A stretch of 64,000 nucleotides of DNA. It comes from Citrobacter sp. R56. Its GTDB lineage: Bacteria; Pseudomonadota; Gammaproteobacteria; Enterobacterales; Enterobacteriaceae. Under the pieces are notes generated by a model. The model had not been told where the DNA came from and made no database searches. It was given only the letters and a program-made list of their open reading frames with translations. Within the stretch, counting starts at the first letter, position 1. The number at the start of each line of letters is the position of its first letter. Positions 1 through 12,390 of the stretch are shown piece by piece. Where the stretch lies: positions 2,542,001 through 2,606,000 of the forward strand of contig NZ_CP069159.1 of NCBI RefSeq assembly GCF_016811995.1, given 5' to 3'. A program made the position numbers and the translations under genes.

Positions 1-12
1 GATTCAATTTTC

Positions 13-20
13 GTTATCAT
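13..20 (+). promoter_or_regulatory. probable aroH promoter -10 element
   Basis: GTTATCAT resembles a sigma-70 -10 box and is followed by the leader of aroH. The -35 box and the TrpR operator, which in E. coli lie immediately upstream of and around this promoter, would fall before the first base of the window, so Trp control cannot be judged here. The leader also has a GC hairpin at 35-54 with arms GCGAGG and CCTCGC and no T tract. No CTAG operator core is visible in the rest of the leader. The assignment rests on similarity to the E. coli arrangement as I remember it. Confidence 0.45.
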
Positions 21-141
21 CTCTGATAGCTTGCGAGGTGTGACACGCCTCGCACTTGAAATCAGCAGGGATTGGTTTATCGTGATGCCCATCACTTCCC
101 GGTAGTCCTGCCGTTGAAGCAACAAATTTCTGAGAGATGTA

Positions 142-1188
142 ATGAACAGAACCGACGAACTCCGTACTGCGCGTATAGACAGTCTTGTCACCCCCGCCGA
201 ATTGGCGCTACGACATCCCGTATCGTCCGCTGTTGCAAGCCACGTTACCGACTCGCGACGCCGGATTGAAAAAATATTGAATGGTGAAGATCCCCGCCTG
301 CTGGTGATCATTGGCCCTTGCTCAATTCACGATCTTGATGCAGCGATGGATTACGCCAGCCGTTTGCAAACACTGCGTTCAAAACATCAGGCGCGCCTGG
401 AAATCGTCATGCGCACCTATTTTGAAAAGCCGCGTACCGTCGTTGGCTGGAAAGGCTTAATCTCCGACCCTGATTTAAACGGCAGTTATCGTGTCAACCA
501 CGGCATTGAACTGGCGAGAAAATTACTGCTGAAAGTCAATGAGTTAGGCGTACCGACGGCGACTGAATTTCTTGATATGGTGACGGGTCAGTTTATCGCC
601 GATCTGATCAGCTGGGGAGCCATTGGCGCACGGACCACCGAGAGCCAGATCCACCGTGAAATGGCCTCCGCGCTCTCCTGCCCGGTCGGATTTAAAAACG
701 GTACTGATGGCAACACGCGCATTGCCGTCGACGCCATTCGCGCCTCCCGCGCCAGTCATATGTTCCTTTCACCGGATAAATCCGGCCAGATGACCATTTA
801 TCAGACCAGCGGCAACCCTTATGGTCATATCATTATGCGTGGCGGTAAAAAGCCCAATTACCACGCTGAAGATATTGCCGCCGCCTGCGACACCTTGCAC
901 GAGTTTGATCTGCCGGAACATCTGGTGGTGGACTTTAGTCACGGCAACTGCCAGAAGCAGCACCGCCGCCAGCTGGACGTGTGTGATGACGTTTGCCAGC
1001 AAATTCGTAACGGTTCCACCGCGATTGCCGGGGTCATGGCCGAAAGTTTCTTGCGTGAAGGCACGCAGAAAATCGTTAGCGGTCAACCGCTGGTGTACGG
1101 TCAGTCGATTACCGACCCCTGCCTGAACTGGGAAGACACCGAACTGTTGCTGGAAAAATTAGCCTCCGCCGTGGAGTGCCGTTTTTGA
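142..1188 (+). CDS. aroH: 3-deoxy-7-phosphoheptulonate synthase, Trp-sensitive
   Basis: This is a class I DAHP synthase. It condenses phosphoenolpyruvate with erythrose 4-phosphate in the first committed step of the shikimate pathway, in the cytoplasm. The 348-residue length equals E. coli AroH. The PCSIHD motif (59-64, metal-ligand Cys60), the RTYFEKPRT substrate loop (91-99) and the GARTTESQ and GFKNGTDG motifs are all intact. Assignment to the Trp-inhibited isozyme rather than AroF or AroG rests on length, N-terminal sequence and its place next to ydiE and selO. A weak AGAGATGT ribosome site precedes the ATG. The gene is monocistronic and is followed by a hairpin terminator. Confidence 0.96.
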   Translation: MNRTDELRTARIDSLVTPAELALRHPVSSAVASHVTDSRRRIEKILNGEDPRLLVIIGPCSIHDLDAAMDYASRLQTLRSKHQARLEIVMRTYFEKPRTVVGWKGLISDPDLNGSYRVNHGIELARKLLLKVNELGVPTATEFLDMVTGQFIADLISWGAIGARTTESQIHREMASALSCPVGFKNGTDGNTRIAVDAIRASRASHMFLSPDKSGQMTIYQTSGNPYGHIIMRGGKKPNYHAEDIAAACDTLHEFDLPEHLVVDFSHGNCQKQHRRQLDVCDDVCQQIRNGSTAIAGVMAESFLREGTQKIVSGQPLVYGQSITDPCLNWEDTELLLEKLASAVECRF

Positions 1189-1194
1189 TCTATA

Positions 1195-1225
1195 GCCCAT
1201 TCCTTCGGGGATGGGCGCTTCCTTT
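1195..1225 (+). terminator. aroH terminator
   Basis: GCCCATTCC and GGGATGGGC form a stem around a TTCG tetraloop just after the aroH stop codon. A T/C-rich tract follows. UUCG-capped stems are typical of enterobacterial intrinsic terminators, but the U run is interrupted, so efficiency is uncertain. Confidence 0.65.
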
Positions 1226-1313
1226 CTCATCCTCATCTCGCGCATCGCCATCTTCGTTCTGCATCAACAGGCAACGACCCCATTTAACACTTGCCGTTAC
1301 TGCCCATATTATT

Positions 1314-1332
1314 GATAATAATAATCATTGTT
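1314..1332. promoter_or_regulatory. Fur box upstream of ydiE
   Basis: GATAATAATAATCATTGTT matches the 19-bp Fur consensus GATAATGATAATCATTATC at 16 of 19 positions by eye. It lies 17 bases before the first possible start of the HemP-like gene. Iron repression of that gene is inferred from the site and from HemP/HmuP family biology, not shown here. Confidence 0.8.
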
Positions 1333-1348
1333 AAATTGATTTTTATTA

Positions 1349-1549
1349 ATGAACGCTATGTCACGTATGGATCGCACCGAGTCACCTCATTCTAAGGAAA
1401 AGAGCAGCGTCCCTCCCCCCAATGATACGGAACGGCGGATCAGCAGTCAGACGTTATTAGGCCCACAAGGAAAAGTGATTATCGATCATGATGGTCAGGA
1501 GTATCTGCTGCGTAAAACAAACGCCGGTAAGCTCCTCCTGACCAAATAA
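1349..1549 (+). CDS. ydiE: HemP/HmuP-family hemin uptake protein YdiE
   Basis: This small 66-residue protein has the HemP signature in its C-terminal half: LLGPQG, then an [16 protein letters not shown] end. HemP/HmuP proteins are associated with iron-regulated haem uptake; some act as transcriptional activators of haem receptor genes, and the role of YdiE itself is not settled. The N-terminal half is polar and probably disordered. The first ATG has no good ribosome site; an in-frame ATG nine bases later (1358) is an alternative start. A Fur box sits directly upstream. The stop lies only six bases from the selO stop, tail to tail. No haem transport genes are nearby. Confidence 0.85.
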   Translation: MNAMSRMDRTESPHSKEKSSVPPPNDTERRISSQTLLGPQGKVIIDHDGQEYLLRKTNAGKLLLTK

Positions 1550-1555
1550 GCCGTT

Positions 1556-2998
1556 TTAGCTTGAGCAACTGACTTCCAGCCGTTTTCCCCAGTCGGGAGG
1601 ACGGCTGACATAGTCATCATCTCTGTCGGTAAACGGTGTGCGCAGTACCTGATGCAGTTGGTGCAATTTGCGCGTATCCCCACGTTCCGCATTCTCGATA
1701 GCACGTTGGGCCAACCAGTTACGCAGCACCACCGCAGGGTTGGCGCGCTGCATGTGTTGCTGACGCAATGCATCATCAACCTGTTCCCGTTGCAGGCGAG
1801 CGCGATACTGTGTGAACCACTCGTCAAAGGCAGCGCGGTCAACAAACTCATCACGCAGCGGAGATACCGCGCTTTGCTGCTCTGTCTGGCTCAACATTCT
1901 GAATGTTCGAGTATAGTCGCTTCCCTCGCGCGCCATCAGGCTGAACAAAGCGTTGAGTAACGCATTGTCGTCTTTCTGTTCGCTAAAGAATCCCAGCTTT
2001 TGCCGCATCCGTTGGCCGTAACGCGTCAACAGGGCCAGTTGATAGCCATCCAGCGCATCATTGAGCGTCTCAACCGACATAAACGGAGAAAGCGTCTGCG
2101 CCAGTCGTTGTAAGTTCCAGAGCCCCACTGCGGGTTGGTTTTCAAAGCTGTAGCGCCCCAAATGGTCGGAATGATTGCAAATCAACCCAGGCTGATAATC
2201 ATCCAGAAAACCAAACGGGCCATAATCTATCGTCAACCCCAGGATAGACATGTTGTCGGTATTCATCACGCCATGGGCAAATCCCACGGTCTGCCAGTCA
2301 GCGATAAGCGTCGCCGTACGCGACACCACATCCCGAAACCAGAGCGTGTATTTATCCTCTTCACCCTGCAATTGGGGCCAGTAGTGGCGAATCGCAAAAT
2401 CAGCCAACTGGCGCACTTTTTCAGGTTCACGGCGATAATAGAAGTGTTCAAAATGGCCGAAACGCATATGGCTTTGCGCCAGACGCATCAACATTGCACC
2501 GGTTTCCGGCGTTTCCCGGTAAACCGGGGAATCGCTGGTCACAATCGACAACGCACGGGTCGTTGGGATCCCCAGGTAATGCATGGCCTCACTGGCCAGA
2601 CTTTCTCTGATCGTAGAGCGCAGTACGGCTCGCCCATCGCCCATTCGCGAATACGGGGTTAAACCCGCGCCTTTCAGATGCCAGTCAAGCGTCGTGCCAT
2701 CGGGCAGGAGTTGTTCTCCCAGCAGAATGCCGCGTCCGTCGCCAAGTTGCCCCGCCCAGACACCAAACTGATGTCCGCTGTAGACCTGGGCCAGAGGCGA
2801 CATACCGGGAAGTAAAGATTCACCACCCCAGACACCCGCTCCACGTTCAACATCAAAAAGTGAGGCTGGAATATCAAGCTGTTGTGCCAAAGCATCATTA
2901 TGCCAAATCACACGGGCATTGCTCAGGGGAGTTGGGGAAAGAGCGGTATACGTTGCCGGCAACTCATCGCGCCAGCGGGCGGTAAAAGACAGGGTCAT
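1556..2998 (-). CDS. selO: protein adenylyltransferase SelO
   Basis: This is the SelO (YdiU, UPF0061) pseudokinase-fold enzyme, which transfers AMP from ATP to Ser, Thr or Tyr of target proteins and has been linked to oxidative-stress responses. At 480 residues it is the usual length (E. coli 478). Visible motifs are [15 protein letters not shown], the [17 protein letters not shown] helix and the metal-binding segment [10 protein letters not shown] followed by DYGPFGFLD. The C terminus is CSS: the position that is selenocysteine in some eukaryotic homologues is Cys here, as in E. coli. A GGAGG ribosome site precedes the ATG. It is probably monocistronic. Confidence 0.95.
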   Translation of the reverse strand: MTLSFTARWRDELPATYTALSPTPLSNARVIWHNDALAQQLDIPASLFDVERGAGVWGGESLLPGMSPLAQVYSGHQFGVWAGQLGDGRGILLGEQLLPDGTTLDWHLKGAGLTPYSRMGDGRAVLRSTIRESLASEAMHYLGIPTTRALSIVTSDSPVYRETPETGAMLMRLAQSHMRFGHFEHFYYRREPEKVRQLADFAIRHYWPQLQGEEDKYTLWFRDVVSRTATLIADWQTVGFAHGVMNTDNMSILGLTIDYGPFGFLDDYQPGLICNHSDHLGRYSFENQPAVGLWNLQRLAQTLSPFMSVETLNDALDGYQLALLTRYGQRMRQKLGFFSEQKDDNALLNALFSLMAREGSDYTRTFRMLSQTEQQSAVSPLRDEFVDRAAFDEWFTQYRARLQREQVDDALRQQHMQRANPAVVLRNWLAQRAIENAERGDTRKLHQLHQVLRTPFTDRDDDYVSRPPDWGKRLEVSCSS

Positions 2999-3059
2999 AG
3001 GGCCTCCTGTTTGTAGTGTAGTCGGTTACTACCGTCTTAAACACCAGCAAATAGAAGGG

Positions 3060-3773
3060 TTATCGCTGTACCAGAGTCGTTATCTGACCGACCGATACGG
3101 CTGACCACAAGCAGCCCTGCAATACGCTGAAACCTAAAGGGGTTACGCGGGCCTTCATCTCTTCCGTATCGATACCCGCAATTATAACGGAATCACAACA
3201 GGATGATATTTGCGAAACAATAGCCTGCATAAACGGTTCAAATGAAATGCTCATTGCTCTGTGCTGAACAAAACTTTTATCCAGCGCAACCCGTTTGAAA
3301 AGACCGTCAAAAATGGCTTTCATCGAAGAATCACCCGCACCAAAATTAGCCAGTATGAGTGGAAACCGCGCCGCTAATTTCACCAGCTTTGGATTTTCTT
3401 TTCCACGATTTAATTCAGGGTAATTTTCATTAATCATTAATTCAAGAAATGAAAATCGCTTAACACGCGCGTTAAACTGGTCGTCATATATTAATGCGTC
3501 AACCACCGCTGGTGTTAATTTAATCCAGGCATTCAATTTTTGTTGAATAAAAAAATGTTGGCACGTTTCAATCAGTGAGAGTTTTTCTTCGAATAAACAG
3601 CACTGTTCTTCAGCCGACAGTCGGGGTATGACCAGCTCTGTCGGCATACGTACAGAGCCATCGTCACTGACAAAGTTTGCAATGATTTCTAAACCGACAA
3701 GATCCCCTTTTACACTCCGCGCGGGCAGAAACAAGAGATCGGAGTGATAGGAATTATCCAGTGAAACAATCAT
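3060..3773 (-). CDS. rflP: anti-FlhD4C2 factor, EAL-like protein YdiV/RflP
   Basis: This is a degenerate EAL-domain protein. In E. coli and Salmonella, YdiV (RflP) binds FlhD in the FlhD4C2 complex, blocks DNA binding and promotes ClpXP degradation, repressing flagellar genes under poor nutrition. The EAL signature is replaced by LEIIANF near residue 28, which fits loss of c-di-GMP hydrolysis. The start used gives 237 residues, equal to E. coli YdiV and beginning MIVSLDNSYHSD; the reading frame is open 15 codons further upstream but that extension has no family support. Motifs such as LINENYP, LANFGAGDSSMKAIFDGLFKR and the LQGCLW near the end match the family. Confidence 0.9.
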   Translation of the reverse strand: MIVSLDNSYHSDLLFLPARSVKGDLVGLEIIANFVSDDGSVRMPTELVIPRLSAEEQCCLFEEKLSLIETCQHFFIQQKLNAWIKLTPAVVDALIYDDQFNARVKRFSFLELMINENYPELNRGKENPKLVKLAARFPLILANFGAGDSSMKAIFDGLFKRVALDKSFVQHRAMSISFEPFMQAIVSQISSCCDSVIIAGIDTEEMKARVTPLGFSVLQGCLWSAVSVGQITTLVQR

Positions 3774-4087
3774 TGTGCCAGCCCCGCTGTTTGGGTGTAA
3801 TCCGGCATCCTGTAACAACGGATGGAAAACGACATCATTTCAGAGACTAATGGGGGTGCTTTCATTTTATCCTTTTTATCCGGTAAACCGGGTCCTTTTT
3901 TTAGCTTATCCTGATTATAAACCAATATCCAGTTTTACACTTTTTCATGAGATGCGCGCGAATTTACGCTAACCACATTACTTTCATGAATAGTATGGTT
4001 ATCAGGAAGCCAGCCTTATGTCATTAATCGCAAAATTCCATTTTTAAATACGGATGATAAGCCAGGAAAACCTTGCCATCCGTATGA
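3774..4087. other. ydiV-nlpC intergenic region
   Basis: This AT-rich stretch must carry the ydiV promoter, reading leftward, and the end of the nlpC transcript. The only structure I can see is the inverted repeat at 4048-4085, annotated separately. The open frames across it have no recognisable protein features. Confidence 0.5.
4048..4085 (-). terminator. probable nlpC terminator
   Basis: ATACGGATG and CATCCGTAT are perfect 9-bp inverted arms separated by 20 bases, directly after the nlpC stop on the minus strand. Only a short T run follows, so this may be a weak terminator or a 3'-end stability hairpin. Confidence 0.5.
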
Positions 4088-4552
4088 TTAAATTCTTCGG
4101 GCCTGCCAAAAATTTTTGCGCCAGTAGACATTGTCGAGAGACGAACGCATCACCCCTCGACTGGTCGACGCATGGATAAATTGATTATTGGTGTCATAGA
4201 TACCGACATGCAAACCACTCTCACCCGAACCGGTTTTAAAGAAAACCAGATCGCCGGGCAGGAGATCATCTTTGTCGATTTCCGTACCAATTTTGGACTG
4301 TTGTCGGGTATCTCGCGGCAGTTGCAGAGAGAACTGGTCACGCATCGTCATCAACACAAACCCTGAACAGTCCACACCACTACGGCTCATTCCGCCATAA
4401 CGGTACGGTGTTCCGCGCCAGTTCTGTAACTGATCATTGAGACCCGCGATCACCGTAATGGAATCCGAAAGTCTGGCATTTGGCGCAGGAGCGCGATGGC
4501 TACTACACCCAGCTAACACCAGTGCTGCGATAAGAAGGAACCAAAAACGCAT
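4088..4552 (-). CDS. nlpC: NlpC/P60 family lipoprotein
   Basis: This is a predicted outer-membrane lipoprotein with a cysteine-peptidase NlpC/P60 domain, a family that cleaves D-gamma-glutamyl-diaminopimelate and related peptidoglycan bonds. The signal peptide ends in the lipobox LAGC (lipidated Cys16). The catalytic triad is visible as Cys62 in DCSGF, His115 in HVGIY and a third polar residue near His127 in FIHAST. The 154 residues equal E. coli NlpC. It is the last gene of the btu side of the block, 75 bases after btuD on the same strand, so it may be co-transcribed or have its own promoter. The physiological substrate of NlpC is not well defined. Confidence 0.95.
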   Translation of the reverse strand: MRFWFLLIAALVLAGCSSHRAPAPNARLSDSITVIAGLNDQLQNWRGTPYRYGGMSRSGVDCSGFVLMTMRDQFSLQLPRDTRQQSKIGTEIDKDDLLPGDLVFFKTGSGESGLHVGIYDTNNQFIHASTSRGVMRSSLDNVYWRKNFWQARRI

Positions 4553-4627
4553 TCAGGACGAATCCTCTTTTTTATTTTTATATCTATATAGCGTGGAAAG
4601 CGCCTTATTTTCAAGAAACCATTTAAC

Positions 4628-5377
4628 TTAAGTGGTTGATATGAGCATTCTGTGGCCTTCCACATCAAGCCGCCGAAAGTTTAACCCATACGCACGGGCT
4701 AAATTGGGCGGTGTCAGCACCTCTTCACGCGGCCCACAGGCAATCAACGCCCCACGTTTCAACAGCCACGCCTGATGCGCGTGACGTAGCGTGTGGTTAA
4801 GATCATGGCTACTCATCACGACAGCAATTCCCTGAAGGCAAAGCCGACTGAGCAGTCGGTCCAGTGCGTTTTGTTGCGCAACGTCCAGACTGTTCATCGG
4901 TTCGTCCAGAAGCAATAATTGCCCGTGAGGATTAGAATCTGGTGAAATTTGTAGCATTACCGCCGCAAGACGGACACGTTGCCACTCGCCGCCGGAGAGT
5001 TGATTCGTGCCCCGGTCCAGTTTATCGCCCAATCCGAGTGCCTCTGCCACCTCTTTCAGCAGATCGGTTCGTGTTTTATCGGGCTGATGAAGCGTCAGGT
5101 AATGCCAGACAGGCATGGCAAAAGGGGGATTTTGCTGTTGCGCAAGGTAAGCACGATGTTGGGCAAGCTTTGCGGCAGGCCAGGATTCCAGCGCCGTACC
5201 GCCAAATACGACAGTTCCGGCACCGCTGGTCAGGCCTGCCATCCGCGCCAGCAGTGTGCTTTTCCCCGCCCCGTTAGGTCCGACAAGGTGTAAGATTTCG
5301 CCAGCTTTGATCGAACCTGAAAGTGGACCAAGCCGGGAGCTTTCAGCCACGTCCTGTAACTGCATTAACGGAGACAT
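4628..5377 (-). CDS. btuD: vitamin B12 ABC importer ATPase
   Basis: This is the nucleotide-binding subunit of the BtuCDF cobalamin importer at the inner membrane. It has Walker [10 protein letters not shown] (33-41), the ABC signature [12 protein letters not shown] (about 127-138) and Walker B LLLLDEP (about 154-160), followed by the switch-His segment [11 protein letters not shown]. The 249 residues are typical. Its ATG overlaps the btuE stop codon as TAATG, so translation is probably coupled. The binding protein BtuF is not encoded here; in enterobacteria it lies elsewhere. Confidence 0.97.
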   Translation of the reverse strand: MSPLMQLQDVAESSRLGPLSGSIKAGEILHLVGPNGAGKSTLLARMAGLTSGAGTVVFGGTALESWPAAKLAQHRAYLAQQQNPPFAMPVWHYLTLHQPDKTRTDLLKEVAEALGLGDKLDRGTNQLSGGEWQRVRLAAVMLQISPDSNPHGQLLLLDEPMNSLDVAQQNALDRLLSRLCLQGIAVVMSSHDLNHTLRHAHQAWLLKRGALIACGPREEVLTPPNLARAYGLNFRRLDVEGHRMLISTT

Positions 5378-5928
5378 TATTTCTCCAACGCCAGTTTGAT
5401 ACTTTCCATGACAATGGGATCGTCAGGCGTCATGTCGGGTGAAAAACGTTGCACGACGTGTCCATCCCTGCCCACTAAAAACTTCTCAAAGTTCCACAAA
5501 ATATCGTCAGGATACAGCGGCGCACGACCTTTGCTGACCATCCGCTCGTAAAAAGCGCTCGCCTGCGGGGCAATGGCCGTAGGCGCGGCAGCGACCAATT
5601 TTTGGTACAAAGGGTGGCGGTCGTCGCCATTGACATCAATTTTGCTGAACATCGGGAACGTCACGCCCCAGGTCGTGGCGCAATACGTTTTGATCTCATC
5701 TTCGCTGCCCGGTTCCTGCCCGAGGAACTGGTTGCACGGAAAACCCAACACGGCAAATCCACGTTCGCCCCAGGTTTTTTGCAGGTTTTCCAGTTGTTCA
5801 TACTGCGGCGTTAAACCGCATTTTGACGCCACGTTAACGATCAGCAGTACATTTCCGGCATATTTCGCAAGCGAGATCTCCTCGCCGTCGATGCTTGTCA
5901 CTTGAGTGTTGAGAATGGTCTTTTGCAT
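5377..5928 (-). CDS. btuE: thioredoxin/glutathione peroxidase BtuE
   Basis: This is a non-selenium glutathione-peroxidase-family enzyme that reduces hydroperoxides, using thioredoxin and also glutathione in E. coli. The peroxidatic residue is Cys37 in VASKCGLT; the [12 protein letters not shown] segment and the WNFEKFLV motif carrying the catalytic Trp and Asn are present. The 183 residues match E. coli BtuE. It sits between btuC and btuD but is not required for B12 transport in E. coli; its place in the operon is historical or regulatory. About 60 bases separate it from btuC after the start choice made there is taken into account at the other end. Confidence 0.95.
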   Translation of the reverse strand: MQKTILNTQVTSIDGEEISLAKYAGNVLLIVNVASKCGLTPQYEQLENLQKTWGERGFAVLGFPCNQFLGQEPGSEDEIKTYCATTWGVTFPMFSKIDVNGDDRHPLYQKLVAAAPTAIAPQASAFYERMVSKGRAPLYPDDILWNFEKFLVGRDGHVVQRFSPDMTPDDPIVMESIKLALEK

Positions 5929-6009
5929 AACGTCTCCCGGGTAACAGACGAATGAGTATTGAACAACATCAGTTTCTAATCATAGACCGAACAGCGATGA
6001 TCTTTGTAT

Positions 6010-6990
6010 TTAACGTCCTGCTTTTAATAGCAACCAGATGAAGACAGGCGCCCCCAATGTGGCCGTCACCACACCGATGGGAAGTTCTGCGGAGGCGAGC
6101 GCCAATCGGGCAACCACGTCCGCCGTCAACAGCGCAATCGCGCCCGCCAGCGCACACGCAGGCAATAAGACACGATGGTCGGTTAACCCGCATAAACGCA
6201 ATATATGGGGAATAACCAAACCGATAAAGCCAATTGCCCCAGCCAACGCCACGCTCACGCCAACCATCCATCCTGTCGCCACTACCAGAAGATTACGCCA
6301 GAACCATAAAGGCAACCCAAGCTGGCGGGCAGAGGTTTCACCCAATGCCAGCATATTCATAGCCTGCGACTGGCAGCAAATCCAGATCAGAACCGGAATC
6401 AATGCGATCATCAACCAGCTCTGTTGCCAGTCAACGCCGCCGAAGCCACCCATCATCCAGTACATCAACTGGCGCAGGTCAAAAGAGGTGGAAAAATAGA
6501 TCGCCCACGTCATCAGTGCACTACAAATAATGCCCAACGCGACACCGGCAAGCAGTAAACGACTGGTCGAAAGATGACGACGTGCGAAACGCAGAAGAAT
6601 GAGCGTGATGATGAGTGCGCCTGCAATGGCGCACACCCCTAATGCCCAACCCGGAAGCTTACCCTGCCCTAACAGCACGGCCGCAATAAGCCCCACGCCA
6701 GCGCCATTGGAGACGCCAAGCAGTCCCGGCTCCGCAAGTGGGTTTTCAAAGAGTGCCTGCATCACCGCGCCGGAGAGCGCCAGTGCGGCCCCGACCAGCA
6801 AAACAGCCAGCGTCCGTGGCAGTCGAATTTGCCAGACAAACAGGTCTCCACGGGTACCAAACCACTCACCTGGACCTATCCACTGTTCTCCAGCACATAA
6901 ACTTACAGCGGCTGCCAGCAGCGTTAGCGCCGTCAGACTCAGTATCCAGCGCACATGTCGTCGCTGTTGTTGGCGGGCAAAAGTCAGCAT
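6010..6990 (-). CDS. btuC: vitamin B12 ABC importer permease
   Basis: This is the membrane subunit of the BtuCDF importer (FecCD/BtuC family), with about ten transmembrane helices. Recognisable segments are [36 protein letters not shown] and the GLVIPHILR region before the last helices. The start chosen gives 326 residues (MLTFARQQQ), equal to E. coli; an in-frame ATG nine bases upstream (6999) would add three residues, and both have weak ribosome sites. It follows ihfA across a hairpin terminator, so transcription is either by read-through or from a promoter near 7000. Confidence 0.95.
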   Translation of the reverse strand: MLTFARQQQRRHVRWILSLTALTLLAAAVSLCAGEQWIGPGEWFGTRGDLFVWQIRLPRTLAVLLVGAALALSGAVMQALFENPLAEPGLLGVSNGAGVGLIAAVLLGQGKLPGWALGVCAIAGALIITLILLRFARRHLSTSRLLLAGVALGIICSALMTWAIYFSTSFDLRQLMYWMMGGFGGVDWQQSWLMIALIPVLIWICCQSQAMNMLALGETSARQLGLPLWFWRNLLVVATGWMVGVSVALAGAIGFIGLVIPHILRLCGLTDHRVLLPACALAGAIALLTADVVARLALASAELPIGVVTATLGAPVFIWLLLKAGR

Positions 6991-7050
6991 ATTTTCCATT
7001 CTGCTGAAAAGGGATGATCTTGATTTTACGGTGCTTATGCAGCAGTGAAA

Positions 7051-7080
7051 AGAAAAAAGGCCGCAAAAGCGGCCTTTTTA
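7051..7080 (-). terminator. bidirectional-looking terminator after ihfA
   Basis: GGCCGC and GCGGCC form a stem with an AAAA loop, extended by A/T pairs on both sides. On the minus strand it is followed by a run of Ts, the classical rho-independent form. It separates ihfA from the btu genes. Confidence 0.85.
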
Positions 7081-7092
7081 GTTAGTTAAAAA

Positions 7093-7392
7093 TTACTCTT
7101 CTTTGGGCGTTGCGTTTTCAACCCGACTCTTTAACTTCTGTCCGGGTCTGAAGGTCACCACGCGCCTTGCTGTAATGGGAATATCTTCGCCCGTTTTCGG
7201 GTTACGGCCCGGACGTTGATTCTTATCACGCAGATCGAAGTTACCAAAACCAGAGAGTTTTACCTGCTCACCGTTTTCCAGAGCACGACGGATCTCTTCG
7301 AAAAACAGTTCGACCAGTTCTTTGGCATCCCGCTTGCTAAGCCCAAGCTTATCAAACAGATATTCTGACATTTCAGCTTTTGTAAGCGCCAT
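7093..7392 (-). CDS. ihfA: integration host factor subunit alpha
   Basis: This is one half of the IHF heterodimer, a nucleoid protein that bends DNA sharply at specific sites and assists recombination, replication and sigma-54 promoters. The 99 residues are standard. The [12 protein letters not shown] core and the [12 protein letters not shown] beta-arm, whose proline intercalates in the minor groove, are intact. The gene begins four bases after the pheT stop, as in E. coli, where it is transcribed with pheST and also from its own promoter inside pheT. Confidence 0.98.
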   Translation of the reverse strand: MALTKAEMSEYLFDKLGLSKRDAKELVELFFEEIRRALENGEQVKLSGFGNFDLRDKNQRPGRNPKTGEDIPITARRVVTFRPGQKLKSRVENATPKEE

Positions 7393-7396
7393 AGGT

Positions 7397-9787
<2,391 letters not shown>

Positions 9788-9799
9788 TTATTCCTGCCT

Positions 9800-10867
<1,068 letters not shown>

Positions 10868-10898
10868 CTACTTGAAATAGATCGCGCAATTTTAGATA

Positions 10899-10926
10899 CA
10901 AAAAAAGCCTCCACTGGGGAGGCTTT
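10899..10926 (-). terminator. pheST attenuator
   Basis: On the minus strand AGCCTCC and GGAGGCT form a stem followed by a run of seven Ts, between the PheM stop and pheS. This is the intrinsic terminator of the well-known pheS attenuation system: when charged Phe-tRNA is low, ribosome stalling at the Phe codons of pheM favours an anti-terminator and read-through into pheST. Confidence 0.92.
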
Positions 10927-10972
10927 CTGGCGCTGTTTTCCGTTTCATTTCTCACGCGCTAGCCTCCTGAAG

Positions 10973-11017
10973 TCAGGTGCTAAAGTAAAAAAAGAAACGG
11001 AAAATAGCAGCATTCAT
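10973..11017 (-). CDS. pheM: PheM leader peptide of pheST
   Basis: This 14-codon open frame reads [14 protein letters not shown], identical to E. coli PheM as I know it. Five of its 14 residues are Phe. It lies about 50 bases before the attenuator stem on the same strand. The peptide has no known function after synthesis; its translation senses Phe-tRNA supply. The gene is too short for routine ORF calling. Confidence 0.96.
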
Positions 11018-11105
11018 GCTTGCGTTACCTTGTTGGGTAAAACCGAAAGACCTTTATTGAAAAGGGTTACGGGTAAATTGTCAACTGATTGATTGCACTA
11101 CAAAT

Positions 11106-11134
11106 AAAAGAGAGGGAGCCAGGCTCCCTCTTTT
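11106..11134 (-). terminator. terminator-like hairpin after rplT
   Basis: GAGGGAG and CTCCCTC arms with a CCAGG loop are flanked by AAAAG and CTTTT, giving a U-tract in either direction. It lies just past the rplT stop and before pheM on the minus strand. It would end most infC-rpmI-rplT transcripts; some read-through into pheST is known in E. coli. Confidence 0.8.
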
Positions 11135-11141
11135 CACTGGC

Positions 11142-11522
<381 letters not shown>

Positions 11523-11550
11523 TTAGTGAAAAAAGTTAAACGTTAACGGC

Positions 11551-11772
<222 letters not shown>

Positions 11773-11844
11773 TTAATAAACGAAACGTAGGCGAACAACG
11801 GCTGTGGAACCCGCAGGCTCCACAGACATTGCTACTTGAAGGCC

Positions 11845-12390
<546 letters not shown>

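Noticed and set aside
35..54. Hairpin GCGAGG/CCTCGC in the aroH leader as a terminator
   Set aside because: No T tract follows, and it lies inside the leader of an expressed gene; similar sequence is part of the E. coli leader.
1..141. trp operator of aroH
   Set aside because: No CTAG-type core is visible; in E. coli the operator is just upstream of the -10 box, thus outside this window.
3775..3972. 65-codon plus-strand frame in the ydiV-nlpC gap
   Set aside because: It has no ribosome site, and overlaps only intergenic DNA and the ydiV start; composition is not protein-like.
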